This document shows, piece by piece, positions 50,971 through 60,706 of a DNA stretch of 64,000 nt. Origin of the DNA: Ponticaulis koreensis DSM 19734 (lineage in GTDB: Bacteria > Pseudomonadota > Alphaproteobacteria > Caulobacterales > Hyphomonadaceae); assembly GCF_000420665.1 (NCBI RefSeq), contig NZ_ATVJ01000001.1, positions 1,550,001 to 1,614,000 of the forward strand. The letters run 5' to 3'. A program made the translations under genes and the position numbers. The number at the start of each line of letters is the position of its first letter. Position 1 is the stretch's first letter. The notes under the pieces are model-generated. The model made no database searches and was not told the origin of the DNA. It saw only the letters and a list, made by a program, of their open reading frames with translations.

Positions 50971-52152
50971 TTATCCGGCCGGTGTCAGGCGAATGAGGCG
51001 TCCGCCTTCTTCATCTTCCAGAACGTAGATTGCGCCATCAGGGCCTTCTTCGACCTCACGAATGCGCTCTTCCCATTCATATCGGCCTGCTTCTTCGCCG
51101 GTCGTGCTGGAGCGGCCGCGCTCGTTCGTTTCGTCCGTAATCTCTACGCGGACCAACGCCTGAGATGAGAGGCCGCCGATAAAGATGTCACCGGTCCAGT
51201 CAGCGAACAGGTCGCCATCATAGACAATCAGGCCGGCCGGACTGATCGCTGGCACCCAGGATACAATCGGGGCTGAATAGATTGGAATGTCAGCATGATC
51301 TGGAATCTCGGTGCCGTTATAGTGGTCACCTTCGGAAACGACCGGATAGCCATAGTTTTCTGCGCGATGCACAAGGTTCAGCTCGTCACCATGGCGCGGG
51401 CCCATTTCCTGCACCCACATCCGGCCCTGAGCGTCAAAATCTATGCCCAGCATATTGCGGTGACCGAGTGACCATATGGTATCAGCGACGCCGCCTTCAC
51501 CATAGAACGGGTTGTCTTCAAGCGGTTCGCCATCGGTGGTGATGCGGATCGTTTTGCCCAGATTCATCGACATGTTCTGCGCAGGCGTGAAGTGCTGTCT
51601 GTCGCCGGAGGTTATGATCAGATTGCCGTCCGGTGCAATTGCAAGGCGGTGGGAATAGTGTCCATTGCCGCGCATCATCGGTGATTGCTCCCAGATGATT
51701 GTGCGTTCGGTCAGTTCAAAACCGTCACCGGTCTCAACGAGTTCTGCGCGCTCTACGACAGCGCCGCTCAGCTCGTCATTTTGTGGATCGCGCGCGACAT
51801 AGGACAGAAAGACCTGGCTGTTCTCTGCAAAGTCCGGGTGGATGATGATGTCACCCAGACCGCCCTGATTGCGCATCACGACGTCTGGCACATTGCCGAC
51901 TTCAGAATGCTTGGTGCCATCGGCGTTGAGGAGCCAGAGCGCGCCGCCCTGTTCCGTCACCAGCGCGTGGCCATCTGGCAGGAATGTCATGGCCCACGGG
52001 TTTTCGAAGCTTTCCAGCGGCTCTGCGTTCAGCGTGACGCCGTCACTGCCTGTCACCTCAAAGGCTTCGGTGTGATCATCTGCAAAAGCGGTTGCGGAGA
52101 GCGCTGCGCCAAGAGCTGTTGTGAGGGCGAGGGTTCGAAAACTGGAGGTCAT
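50971..52152 (-). CDS. PQQ-dependent aldose sugar dehydrogenase-like protein
   Basis: 393 residues with a signal peptide ending AFAD. The six-bladed propeller motifs of the soluble aldose dehydrogenase (YliI) family are present: NPWAMTFLPDGHALVTEQGGALWLL, GGLGDIIIHPDF, GHYSHRLAIAPDGNLIITSGDR, WSLGHRNMLGIDFDAQGRMWVQEMGPRHGDELN. His in GHYSHR and Arg in GHRN are typical PQQ-site residues. Works in the periplasm, oxidising sugars; the substrate is not known. Confidence 0.9.
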   Translation of the reverse strand: MTSSFRTLALTTALGAALSATAFADDHTEAFEVTGSDGVTLNAEPLESFENPWAMTFLPDGHALVTEQGGALWLLNADGTKHSEVGNVPDVVMRNQGGLGDIIIHPDFAENSQVFLSYVARDPQNDELSGAVVERAELVETGDGFELTERTIIWEQSPMMRGNGHYSHRLAIAPDGNLIITSGDRQHFTPAQNMSMNLGKTIRITTDGEPLEDNPFYGEGGVADTIWSLGHRNMLGIDFDAQGRMWVQEMGPRHGDELNLVHRAENYGYPVVSEGDHYNGTEIPDHADIPIYSAPIVSWVPAISPAGLIVYDGDLFADWTGDIFIGGLSSQALVRVEITDETNERGRSSTTGEEAGRYEWEERIREVEEGPDGAIYVLEDEEGGRLIRLTPAG

Positions 52153-52260
52153 TCGGGGCCTTTCCGTGTGAGATCAGTGAAACTCTACAGAAAGATAGTC
52201 TGGTGAGCGGCGCGGTTCCAATTTCTAACAAAACTGTGATCCGCGCCGTTGCCAGAGATT

Positions 52261-53565
52261 TTACTCTTCCAGCGCCTCATAGACGGCTTCAACGGCCATT
52301 TCGCGCAGAGGCGGAGTGCCGCGATACGGATTGGAGCCGTTATTGTTCTGGATCATCGCCACGAAGACGAGATCTTCAACCGGGTCGATCCAGAAGCTCG
52401 TGCCGAAGAAGCCGCCCCAGTAATATGAGCCGGTGCTTTGGGATCCGTCAGCAATGTCTTCATCCATCACCACAGCGAAATCCATGCCGAAGCCAATGCC
52501 CGGCATATCCGGCCCGTAAAGGTCGACTGGCACACCGTCATCCAGCACGTTCTGACGCATCAGCTCGACGGTTTCCGGCTGCAGCAGGCGTGCGCCATTA
52601 TATTCGCCTTCGCCCTGCAGCATTTGTGTGAAGGCCCAATAGTCGAGCGGAGTAGAGAACAGGCCGCCACTGCCGGACAGGAATTTTGGGCTTTCATTCT
52701 GCGCGCGCTCATCCATCATGAAGAGCGAGCCATCGTCTGCGTAATCAAAGATACGTGTCACGCGTTCCTGCTGGTCAGCTGGAACCCAGAAGCCTGTGTC
52801 GTCCATGCCAAGCGGTTCGAAAATGCGCGTTTCAAAGAACTGTTCCAGCGTCATGCCGGAAAGTTGCTCGACGATATAACCCTGGACGTTCACGCTCGGG
52901 CCGTAATCCCAGGCCGTACCCGGCTGTGAAACAAGCGGCAGCTCTGCCAGCGTATCGATCATGCCCTGCAGATCGGTTGCCTGAAGATTGTTGTCCGCAT
53001 AAACGGCTGAAACGCCAAAGCCTGCCGAGTGAGACATGAGCTGTGCCATGGTCATCGGGCTCGCCATTGGTTCTGTACCGCCATCTTCAGTAGCGACGAC
53101 GAGGTCTGCAAATTCCGGGATATAATCGGATACAGGATCGTCCATCTGCCAGAGGCCGTCTTCATACAGCATCATCATGGCAACACCGGTGATCGGCTTG
53201 GTCATGGAGGCGATACGGAAAATCGTATCGTGCCGCATCGGCGCCTGCGTGTCGTAATTCGTGACGCCATAGGTGTTGAAATCCGCAATCTGGCCGTGAC
53301 GCGACACCAGCCAGACATAGCCTGCCAGCTTTCCTTCATCGACGAGGGCCTGATAGTCAGCGTCCAGTGCAGCAAGGCGGTCAGATGCAAAGCCGACGCT
53401 TTCCGGCACGACCGTGTCTACGCCATGCACACGACCGGAGGGCGGCGCGGCAGTTTCTGTTTCTGCATGAGTTTCTGGTTCTGGCGCAGTCGGCTCTGAT
53501 TGGGAACAGGCCGTGATAGCAAGCATAGCGGCGAGCGCGACGCCGCCGAGCAATCTGGTATTCAT
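52261..53565 (-). CDS. serine hydrolase, class C beta-lactamase family lipoprotein
   Basis: 434 residues from the ATG at 53565, with GGGAGGA upstream. A lipobox ITAC (Cys20) ends the signal peptide. The catalytic Ser120-x-x-Lys123 is in FRIASMTKPITG. The second motif YGPSVN near residue 210 and a late HxG-like GSYYWGGFFGTSFW region are esterase/beta-lactamase-like. Members are esterases or peptidases of the periplasm. Substrate unknown. Confidence 0.9.
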   Translation of the reverse strand: MNTRLLGGVALAAMLAITACSQSEPTAPEPETHAETETAAPPSGRVHGVDTVVPESVGFASDRLAALDADYQALVDEGKLAGYVWLVSRHGQIADFNTYGVTNYDTQAPMRHDTIFRIASMTKPITGVAMMMLYEDGLWQMDDPVSDYIPEFADLVVATEDGGTEPMASPMTMAQLMSHSAGFGVSAVYADNNLQATDLQGMIDTLAELPLVSQPGTAWDYGPSVNVQGYIVEQLSGMTLEQFFETRIFEPLGMDDTGFWVPADQQERVTRIFDYADDGSLFMMDERAQNESPKFLSGSGGLFSTPLDYWAFTQMLQGEGEYNGARLLQPETVELMRQNVLDDGVPVDLYGPDMPGIGFGMDFAVVMDEDIADGSQSTGSYYWGGFFGTSFWIDPVEDLVFVAMIQNNNGSNPYRGTPPLREMAVEAVYEALEE

Positions 53566-53710
53566 AATGTCCTCCCTTGGGGTGTTCCCCCTCATTTATG
53601 TAGTTGAGTATGAGCGGGAGCATGGATGCGTGCAAGAGTTGAGTGACGCTAGGAGAGTGTTGCGACGGGGCGCTTTCCGTGGCCCCATGGGCGAAAACGG
53701 GAGGAACAAT

Positions 53711-54343
53711 ATGATCAGGCTTTATCACTGCCGCGATGCACGCTCATTCCGGGCGCTCTGGATGCTGGAAGAATGCGGGCTGGACTATGAGCTGGAGCTG
53801 CTTCCGTTTCCGCCCCGTTGGAAGAAGCCTGAGTATCTGGAAGAGAACCCGCTCGGCACAATTCCGCTCCTGATCGATGGCGATACGCGCATGACCGAGT
53901 CCGCAGCGATTTGCGAATATCTGGCGGCAAAGTATGGGCCGAAAGAGCTGCATGTGGGGCCCGATGAACCAGAAATCGGCGCTTATCTCAACGCGCTTCA
54001 TTACGGTGAGGCGACGTTGACATTCCCGCAAACGCTGGTGCTGAGATACACCCGCCTTGAGCCGGAAGAGCGGCGCCAACCCGTCGTCGCAGAAGCCTAT
54101 GCGAAATGGTTTCTGGGGCGTCTGACAGCGCTCGAGACGCGTCTTGCCAGTCATGACTATGTCGCGGCGGACCGGTTCACGGCGGCGGATGTGTCTGTGA
54201 CTTATGCGCTGTTGCTGGCGCAGGCGCTGGATATCCTGAAGCCGCTACCTGACACGCTGCAGACCTATTGGGACAGGATGAGCGCACGACCGGCTTTCAA
54301 GCGCGCTAAAGACGCGCAAAAGCCGGCTGCAGAAGTACTCTAG
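53711..54343 (+). CDS. glutathione S-transferase
   Basis: 210 residues. The frame extends to 53513, but the ATG at 53711 with GGGAGGA before it starts the true GST domain (MIRLYHCRDARSFRALWMLE). N-terminal thioredoxin fold with the cis-Pro motif GTIPLLIDGDTRMTESAAICEYLA. The C-terminal helical domain is normal (VAADRFTAADVSVTYALLLAQ). It conjugates glutathione to electrophiles. Monocistronic. Confidence 0.93.
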   Translation: MIRLYHCRDARSFRALWMLEECGLDYELELLPFPPRWKKPEYLEENPLGTIPLLIDGDTRMTESAAICEYLAAKYGPKELHVGPDEPEIGAYLNALHYGEATLTFPQTLVLRYTRLEPEERRQPVVAEAYAKWFLGRLTALETRLASHDYVAADRFTAADVSVTYALLLAQALDILKPLPDTLQTYWDRMSARPAFKRAKDAQKPAAEVL

Positions 54344-54376
54344 CTGGCGAGGTTTACTCTCCCGCCGTGAGGCGTG

Positions 54377-55006
54377 TCATCCAGCATTGATGGCCTCGCG
54401 CAGGGACGAGAGGGTCAGGTTCCAACCATGATCGAGAGCACCATGTGTATCGAACGAAATTTCGTCCCCTCCAAAGTAGGTCATCAAGTCTTCAGCATGG
54501 ATATTCTGCTGTCTTGATAGATCGATAATATGATCAGTGCGTTTTCTTTTGACAGCCAGCAGGAACACGCCATTGATTTCCTCAAATGCCCTCCATGGCT
54601 CGTCAATGCAGTAGTCAAAAGCGACGCCAATCCCACTCGCCAACGCCATTTCAGCAACAGCACAAGCAATGCCGCCATCCCTGATATCAAGAACGGCGTT
54701 CACGAAGCCCTGTTCGATAAGCGAGTGAACGAAGTCAGCATTTTTCTTCTCAACCGCCAGATCCACCGGCGGTGGAGGACCTAACTCATCGTCTTTCAGG
54801 CCCAGCCATTCACGCGAATAAAGTGATGCGCCCAAATGACCTTTGGTTTCACCGATCTGGATCAGCACATCGCCAGGCTGTGCGTCCGGCAGGCTTTCTA
54901 CTCCCGGAAAGACCGGGGCGGGGCGACGATGCGGGGAGGCCATCAGGCGGAGGAGAACCTCGCCATAGTCTTCCGGCTCAGGATATTTGGAGATGTCGAA
55001 GGTCAT
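54377..55006 (-). pseudogene. truncated, internally deleted PurL paralog
   Basis: 209 residues from ATG 55006. Residues 1-24 match the PurL linker [12 protein letters not shown]...LLKLMS (as FDISKYPEPEDYGEVLLRLM). The rest matches the PurL C-terminal domain from [19 protein letters not shown] onward (as GDVLIQIGETKGHLGASLY). The region between is missing, removing the ATP-binding half. It has no internal stop, so it may be a diverged functional protein or an old remnant. It lies 123 bp downstream of purL, same strand. Confidence 0.8.
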
Positions 55007-55088
55007 ACCGGAGTGACACTGGGGCAGGCGGGCGAAATTGTCATCCTCTAAAGGGCAAAGCTGGTGTCCGCTTTCTGATCCCCTCCAG

Positions 55089-55109
55089 CTCCCCCTTTTC
55101 AAGGGGGAG
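55089..55109. repeat. CTCCCCCTT hairpin
   Basis: CTCCCCCTT-TTC-AAGGGGGAG, a perfect 9-bp hairpin between purL and its paralog. This is a common dispersed hairpin in alphaproteobacterial genomes. It could end the purL transcript, but no T-run follows. Confidence 0.55.
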
Positions 55110-55129
55110 AGCGCACCATTCCCGTTGGA

Positions 55130-57412
55130 CTACGCCCCAGCCATATAGCGTGGCATCCAGCCTTCATGCGCATCGCGAAGCGCTTCGAGCGTGATGGTGT
55201 GGTCTACAATGTTCGGGCTGACGCCGGTTTTGAGGGTGATGCTGTCACCTTCAAACTTGCCCAGAACTGTCGGCAGGAAGCCTTTGGAATCCCACTTAAC
55301 CCACTGGTCGTCATTGACGGCAATCAGATAGCTTGCAGGGCGCTCGCCAAAGAGTTGGGTCAGCTCTGAGCCTTCGCCCGGTTCTGTGCCGCAGAAGGAT
55401 ACACCTACGCCGCCAGCGAGTGCCATTTCAGCCGCAGCACACGCAATGCCGCCATCAGACACGTCATGCACGGCATTGACGACGCCCTGGCTGATCAGCT
55501 TGCGGATGAACTCGCCATTGTCGATCTCAGTGTCCAGCATAGCGGAAGGTGGTGGGCCGAGCTCTTCGCCTTTCAGGCCAAGCCATTCGCGCGCATAGAG
55601 AGACGCGCCAAGGTGAGGCTGGGTCTCGCTGAGAAGGACCAGCTTGTCACCGGCTTGTGCGCCTTTAAGCGTTGCAACTTTGGTTACGTCTTCAATAAGG
55701 CCAACGCCGCCAACAACAGGGGTAGGCGGGATCGCAACGCCGTCAGTCTCGTTGTAGAGAGAGACGTTACCGGACACGACAGGGAAGTTCAGCTCGCCAC
55801 AGGCAGCCGCCATGCCCTCAATCGCTTTCACGATATAGCCCATTGTGTTCGGCTTTTCAGGGTTGCCGAAATTGAGATTGTCGGTGATCGCAATCGGCTT
55901 TGCGCCAACCGCTGAAAGATTGCGATACGCTTCCGCGACAACGCCTTTACCGCCTTCAAACGGGTCTGCCGCGACATAGTGCGGGTTACAGTCTGAACAG
56001 ATGGCGAGGGCTTTGTTTGTGCCGTGAATACGGACGATAGCCGCGTCGCCGCCAGATGTAGAGCTGTCGACCGTATCGCCCATAACGTGGCGGTCATACT
56101 GTTCCCAGACCCAGCGCTTGGACGCCATATCCGGGCAGGACATGAGCTTCAGAAGCACGTCTGCAAAGTCAGCTGGTTCTGCGTATTTTGACAGATCGAA
56201 CGGCGCACGCTTTGGCGGCTCGTTCCAAGGACGGTCATAGTTTGGTGCGTCGTCAGCCAGTGGCGCAACAGGGATGTCGCAGACGACTTCGCCATGTTGC
56301 TTCAGCACGAGACGGCCTGTGTCAGTCGTCATGCCGATGACTTCAGCGTCGAGGTCCCATTTGTCGAAGATCGCTTTGGCGACAGCTTCCTTGCCCGGCT
56401 TGAGGACCATGAGCATACGCTCCTGGCTTTCAGACAGCATGATTTCATAGGCTGTCATGCCTTCTTCGCGCTGAGGCACTTTGTCGAGATCCATCTCAAC
56501 GCCAATGCCTTCGCCATTCTCGCCGCCGCTGTCTGCCATCTCGACAGAAGAGGAGGTGAGGCCAGCCGCGCCCATATCCTGAATGGCCTGAATAGCGTCG
56601 GTTTCCATCAGCTCAAGGCAGGCTTCGATGAGAAGCTTCTCTGTGAACGGGTCGCCAACCTGAACGGTTGGGCGTTTCTCTTCGTCACCTTCAGAGAATT
56701 CTGCAGACGCCATTGTCGCGCCGTGAATACCGTCGCGGCCGGTTTTAGAGCCAACATAGAAGATCGGGTTGCCCGGTGTTGCGCCGCGTGCGTAGAAAAT
56801 CTTGTCCTGATCAGCGAGGCCAACAGCCATGGCGTTGACGAGGATGTTGCCGTTATAGCCAGCGTCAAACTGGGTTTCACCCGCAACAGTCGGGACGCCG
56901 ACGCAGTTACCATAGCCGCCAATACCGTGAACGACGCCGGCCACCAGAGAGCGTGTTTTCGGGTGATCCGGCTCACCAAAACGCAGCGCGTTGACCAGTG
57001 CGATCGGCCGCGCACCCATTGTGAATACGTCGCGCAGGATACCGCCAACACCTGTCGCCGCGCCCTGATAAGGCTCGATGTAAGACGGGTGGTTGTGGCT
57101 CTCCATTTTGAAGATGGCCGCCTGACCGTCGCCAATATCGATGACACCAGCGTTCTCGCCCGGACCCTGAATGACGAACTCATTCTTTGTCGGGAATTTG
57201 GAGAGGTGCCGGCGTGAAGATTTGTAAGAGCAATGCTCCGACCACATCACCGAATAGATGCCCAGTTCCACCAGATTAGGGTGTCTGCCGAGACGTGTGA
57301 TCAGGCGATCCCATTCTTCGGTATTGATGCCATGTTCGGCAGCATCCGACTGGTTCTGGACGGTCTGCATGGCAGTGACGATTTTGGCGGAGAGGTCGGT
57401 GGTATCAGTCAT
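55130..57412 (-). CDS. purL: phosphoribosylformylglycinamidine synthase subunit PurL
   Basis: 760 residues, the usual size of the small-type PurL. The N-terminal catalytic region has His60 in [17 protein letters not shown], followed by [28 protein letters not shown]. Two AIRS-type halves are present, the second from about residue 430. It makes FGAM from FGAR with PurS and PurQ, which are not seen in this window. It is transcribed toward the truncated paralog. Confidence 0.97.
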   Translation of the reverse strand: MTDTTDLSAKIVTAMQTVQNQSDAAEHGINTEEWDRLITRLGRHPNLVELGIYSVMWSEHCSYKSSRRHLSKFPTKNEFVIQGPGENAGVIDIGDGQAAIFKMESHNHPSYIEPYQGAATGVGGILRDVFTMGARPIALVNALRFGEPDHPKTRSLVAGVVHGIGGYGNCVGVPTVAGETQFDAGYNGNILVNAMAVGLADQDKIFYARGATPGNPIFYVGSKTGRDGIHGATMASAEFSEGDEEKRPTVQVGDPFTEKLLIEACLELMETDAIQAIQDMGAAGLTSSSVEMADSGGENGEGIGVEMDLDKVPQREEGMTAYEIMLSESQERMLMVLKPGKEAVAKAIFDKWDLDAEVIGMTTDTGRLVLKQHGEVVCDIPVAPLADDAPNYDRPWNEPPKRAPFDLSKYAEPADFADVLLKLMSCPDMASKRWVWEQYDRHVMGDTVDSSTSGGDAAIVRIHGTNKALAICSDCNPHYVAADPFEGGKGVVAEAYRNLSAVGAKPIAITDNLNFGNPEKPNTMGYIVKAIEGMAAACGELNFPVVSGNVSLYNETDGVAIPPTPVVGGVGLIEDVTKVATLKGAQAGDKLVLLSETQPHLGASLYAREWLGLKGEELGPPPSAMLDTEIDNGEFIRKLISQGVVNAVHDVSDGGIACAAAEMALAGGVGVSFCGTEPGEGSELTQLFGERPASYLIAVNDDQWVKWDSKGFLPTVLGKFEGDSITLKTGVSPNIVDHTITLEALRDAHEGWMPRYMAGA

Positions 57413-57570
57413 ACGCGCTCTTTAACGGGGAACGGCCGGATTCGGAAGTAAGAAATGTGCCCGAATTCCTCCTGTTTAACGCTTAAATTCGGTGATCGTG
57501 TCGAAAAAGCGGTATTGCTGGCAAGGCTCGCTTAAGGCGTGCGTGTTAAACCGGCTTATGAACGTCGTTT

Positions 57571-58692
57571 GTGTGGGTTATCAGGCTGTTGCCGTCTAAG
57601 GTCGAAATTTTACCCGTCAGTCCATCGCACCTGCCCGATCTGGTGGAGCTGAACGAGATTTGCGGTTTTCCGGCCCGGTCGCTGGAAGGCTGGCGATGGG
57701 TCTTGTTCGATAGCCCCGAACAGGGCAATGAGCCGGCAGGCTATGTCGCAATGAAAGAGGGGCGCGCAGAAGCGTTTCTGTGCACGCAGCGCAGGGCCTA
57801 TAAGAGTGGCGCGACAGAGCGGAGCATGGTGTCAGCGCACACGTTCATTTCCCGCCAGGCTAAACCCGGTCTTGGTCTGAAATTGCTGCGTCACATGCTG
57901 ATATTTCATGGCGCGGATGCAGCGAACACACTCAACAACAATGCGCTCTCTGCCCCTATGTACCCGCATGTAAATGCTTTTCCATGGCGGGGTGAGTTGG
58001 GCCGTCTTTTCCTTGAAAAGCCCGTCCGCTGGAGCGCGCTTCTGCGCTCGCGAATTTACAATGCGTTCAAAAACAGTCCATTCCAGATGATCGCATCGGG
58101 TTGGCAACATCTCGAACGCGGGGTGAAAGCGCTACCGAAAGCCGGTGAGTTCGCCAGCTTTACCATGATTGATCCGGCAGACCCGTCTATGTCCGATCTG
58201 CTCGATGCCTTTAATGCGGCGCTTCAGTCCGGAGCAACGCTTCAGCCCAATCGGTCTTCTGAGATCTGGCGCTATCGCCTTGCTGACCCGGATTATCATG
58301 ACGCTATGCGTCTGCTTGGTGTGATCCGTGAGGGCACTCTGGTTGCGCTGCTCGCGGTGTCGCTTGCCAAGGATGATATGTTCTCGGCCTCCGCGCTGGA
58401 GATTGAGGACATGGTCAGCCTCGATGAAAGCGCCGTCAGTGATGCGGATATGCTCGACGCAGCCGTTCAACTTGCCAAAGTGTCAGGCGCGGCGCGCGTG
58501 CGCCGCCGAGTGATCACACAGTCGCTGGCAGATAATGTTCCTGCAGGATGGATGCTGCGCGAGCGCGACTATCACAGTGCGCACATGCAATCGCGAGTCG
58601 ATGATCTGCCGGGCAATTGGTCGGAAGGCCCGTTCGATAGCGACTTTTTCTTCGCGCTGCGACGCCCCGAAGTACTTCGGGTACGCCGCTAG
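57571..58692 (+). CDS. GNAT-fold-like hypothetical protein
   Basis: 373 residues, GTG start by frame. Residues 14-140 hold a GNAT-like order (VSPSHLPDLVELNEICGFPARSLEGWRWVLFDSP, then AGYVAMKEGRAEAFLCTQRR, then VSAHTFISRQAKPGLGLKLL). A second similar half may follow around 190-360. It could be a double acetyltransferase domain with an unknown acceptor. Ribosome site is weak, so the start is uncertain. It is divergent from purL. Confidence 0.6.
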   Translation: MWVIRLLPSKVEILPVSPSHLPDLVELNEICGFPARSLEGWRWVLFDSPEQGNEPAGYVAMKEGRAEAFLCTQRRAYKSGATERSMVSAHTFISRQAKPGLGLKLLRHMLIFHGADAANTLNNNALSAPMYPHVNAFPWRGELGRLFLEKPVRWSALLRSRIYNAFKNSPFQMIASGWQHLERGVKALPKAGEFASFTMIDPADPSMSDLLDAFNAALQSGATLQPNRSSEIWRYRLADPDYHDAMRLLGVIREGTLVALLAVSLAKDDMFSASALEIEDMVSLDESAVSDADMLDAAVQLAKVSGAARVRRRVITQSLADNVPAGWMLRERDYHSAHMQSRVDDLPGNWSEGPFDSDFFFALRRPEVLRVRR

Positions 58693-58697
58693 CTTGA

Positions 58698-59756
58698 TTA
58701 TTCAGCTTCTTCGGTTGCTGGTGTGAAGACCAGCTGGATCGCGCGGTTCTGGGCATTGTCTGTCGGCGGTGTCGCTTCAGCTGGGAAGATGAAGCAGAAG
58801 TCTGTCGGGCAGTCTGCTTCCGGCAGAGGTTCGGCGTCAAAGCTGCGAAGAGACGGAGCTATACCAGCCTGGGCGGGCTGCTGAACGAGCATGCCAGCAT
58901 TCAGCTCGTTTGGCTGAGCTGATGAATCATATTTCTGCAGGAAGACAACGACGCGGTCGTCATCGCTTTTGCCGGTTGCTGACAGAAGCGCGTGTGGTTG
59001 GCCGTCCTCTCCGCTTACGGCAATCTCCGTCGGCGCAGTGATGGAGTAGGGCAGGTCTTCCTCGGTTTCGTTACGGGTGAAGACATAGTTGAACTGGCCA
59101 CCCGCCTGACGCTGCGGATAGACGGAAAAGCCGTCTTCAGCGACAGAAAGCTGCCAGTGCGTTGCGAACAGGATCGGGCGAAGCTGTGACCAGAGTTCTT
59201 CGCGGTCGAGGTCTGCGCCTTCCACTTCAGCCTCGAAAATACTGCGTAGCCGGTTGAATTCCTCACCGCCGAAAAAGCCACCGATTTCGTTCACAAGCGC
59301 TTGCCATGAGGCTTTGATGGCGTCCGGCTCGCTATCCCAGCTTTCATTACCAGCGGCGCTGACGATCTGCGCGAGCAGGGAGCGGAAATATTCGCGGCGC
59401 GCCTGAAACAGATAGTTCATGGCGTCGTCGCAATTGATCTCTTCAGCGCGCTCAACAGCTGTTTCGGTCAGGCCGGTCAGATTAGCGAGCAATGCATCCG
59501 GCGTCGCCGCGCCCTGACTTGCCCGCCAGACGCGCGTGTAAGCACCGATCTCACGGGTGAGCGCGACACGGTCTGTCAGGCCGAAAATGCGGCAGTTTCG
59601 ATCCAGAACATCGATCATCAGCCAGTTTGTCAGCATTTCGCTGGTGTTCGCCTGTTGCTGTTCTTCTGGCGGTGGCGGCGCTTCTTGTGCGCTGGCTGGC
59701 AGAATAGCGCTGAAAGCGAGTGCAGACATCAGGCATGAGCGAAAGTTGAAAAGCAT
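58698..59756 (-). CDS. hypothetical secreted protein (352 aa)
   Basis: A signal peptide ends in ASAQ at about residue 24, followed by a Pro/Glu-rich linker. The mature protein has three cysteines in the first half (RNCRIF, INCDD), and two in the last 40 residues (CPTDFC). No known family. It may be periplasmic. It converges with the GNAT-like gene. Confidence 0.75.
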   Translation of the reverse strand: MLFNFRSCLMSALAFSAILPASAQEAPPPPEEQQQANTSEMLTNWLMIDVLDRNCRIFGLTDRVALTREIGAYTRVWRASQGAATPDALLANLTGLTETAVERAEEINCDDAMNYLFQARREYFRSLLAQIVSAAGNESWDSEPDAIKASWQALVNEIGGFFGGEEFNRLRSIFEAEVEGADLDREELWSQLRPILFATHWQLSVAEDGFSVYPQRQAGGQFNYVFTRNETEEDLPYSITAPTEIAVSGEDGQPHALLSATGKSDDDRVVVFLQKYDSSAQPNELNAGMLVQQPAQAGIAPSLRSFDAEPLPEADCPTDFCFIFPAEATPPTDNAQNRAIQLVFTPATEEAE

Positions 59757-59864
59757 ATAGGTCTCCGGCTGGTCGCGCGCACGCTAACAACGCCGTCGCT
59801 CTGCCTGCAAGGGGAGAATACAGAGAAGCGCCTTCTATGACTGCATTGTCACGATATGAGCCAG

Positions 59865-60077
59865 TTAAGTGCCTTTCTCCGGAGGCGCAGGGCGCTCGAA
59901 CACCTCTTCGATGGTGAGCCCGAATGCATCGGCGATGTGGAACGCTAGCGGCAAGGACGGATCAAAGCGGCCGTTCTCGATGGAATTAATGGAGTTTCTG
60001 GAGACGCCGACGCGGTCTGCAAGCTCTGCCTGACTCCAGCTGTGTTCTGCGCGGAGCACCCGGATACGGTTTTTCAT
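59865..60077 (-). CDS. XRE family transcriptional regulator (short)
   Basis: 70 residues. The helix-turn-helix is clear: RIRVLRAEHSWSQAELADRVG, then VSRNSINSIENGRFDPSLPLA. It is the YozG-like short type. The upstream gene on the same strand is a membrane protein (60088-60552), an arrangement common for this regulator type. It probably controls that gene. The two are 10 bp apart. Confidence 0.92.
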   Translation of the reverse strand: MKNRIRVLRAEHSWSQAELADRVGVSRNSINSIENGRFDPSLPLAFHIADAFGLTIEEVFERPAPPEKGT

Positions 60078-60087
60078 CGTCCTGACC

Positions 60088-60552
60088 TCACGCTTCTCTG
60101 GACATCCAGTTGCGCCATGCTGCGTTCAGAATAGCTGTCGCGATTCCCTGAAAGAGGACGACTGTTACGAAGCCGAGAAGGAATGTCATGAGCACGGTTT
60201 TTGTCGTCAGCTCATCTCCCTCATCGACCCATTGGGCAAACGAGAAGATCACGTCCTGTACCGGTGGGATGAGGAGCATGATCGGTACAAGGCCGCTGCC
60301 GATCAGGCCGCCCCAGTGAGAGCTGAAACGATTGGCGCCGAGCTGCCATTCATCTGCTTTGCGTTCCTGGCGCGCAACCAGCAGCCATGAGCCTGAAATC
60401 TCGATCGCGGTCGCAATCCCGCCCAATGTGAGCGCAACCCAGTCTGGTTGGTCTTTCAGCCATGGCATGGATGACAGAAAGACGATCGGGACGATGACGA
60501 GAATGGCGATCAGGACTTTCTGCGGGATGATCCGCTGAAGCGTATTCAACAT
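60088..60552 (-). CDS. four-helix membrane protein paired with the XRE regulator
   Basis: 154 residues with four membrane helices (KVLIAILVIVPIVFL, WVALTLGGIATAIEI, GLIGSGLVPIMLLIPP, TVLMTFLLGFVTVVL). Such proteins frequently precede YozG-like regulators in one operon. No activity is known. It is transcribed ahead of the regulator. Confidence 0.75.
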   Translation of the reverse strand: MLNTLQRIIPQKVLIAILVIVPIVFLSSMPWLKDQPDWVALTLGGIATAIEISGSWLLVARQERKADEWQLGANRFSSHWGGLIGSGLVPIMLLIPPVQDVIFSFAQWVDEGDELTTKTVLMTFLLGFVTVVLFQGIATAILNAAWRNWMSREA

Positions 60553-60645
60553 TTTTGCCTCCAGAATGAAAAGCTAGTTATTCAATATGAAAAGTATACT
60601 TGTCACGAATTTATCCGCTTGACAAGTGTGCTTGGCATTTTGGGG

Positions 60646-60682
60646 CAAAAGAAAACCGCCGATATGTGAACACACCGGCGGC
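60646..60682 (-). terminator. terminator of the DUF3089 gene
   Basis: On the minus strand, GCCGCCGGTGTG and CATATCGGCGGT arms form a stem with few mismatches, followed by TTTCTTTTG. Confidence 0.7.
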
Positions 60683-60706
60683 TTCTGGTTTCAGATTATT
60701 GGTCGC

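Noticed and set aside
53513-53710. N-terminal extension of the GST gene
   Set aside because: The ATG at 53711 has a strong ribosome site and starts exactly at the family's first strand; the extension crosses the start of the neighbouring hydrolase.
56294-57217. 307-residue open frame on the plus strand
   Set aside because: Antisense to purL; no motif and no ribosome site.
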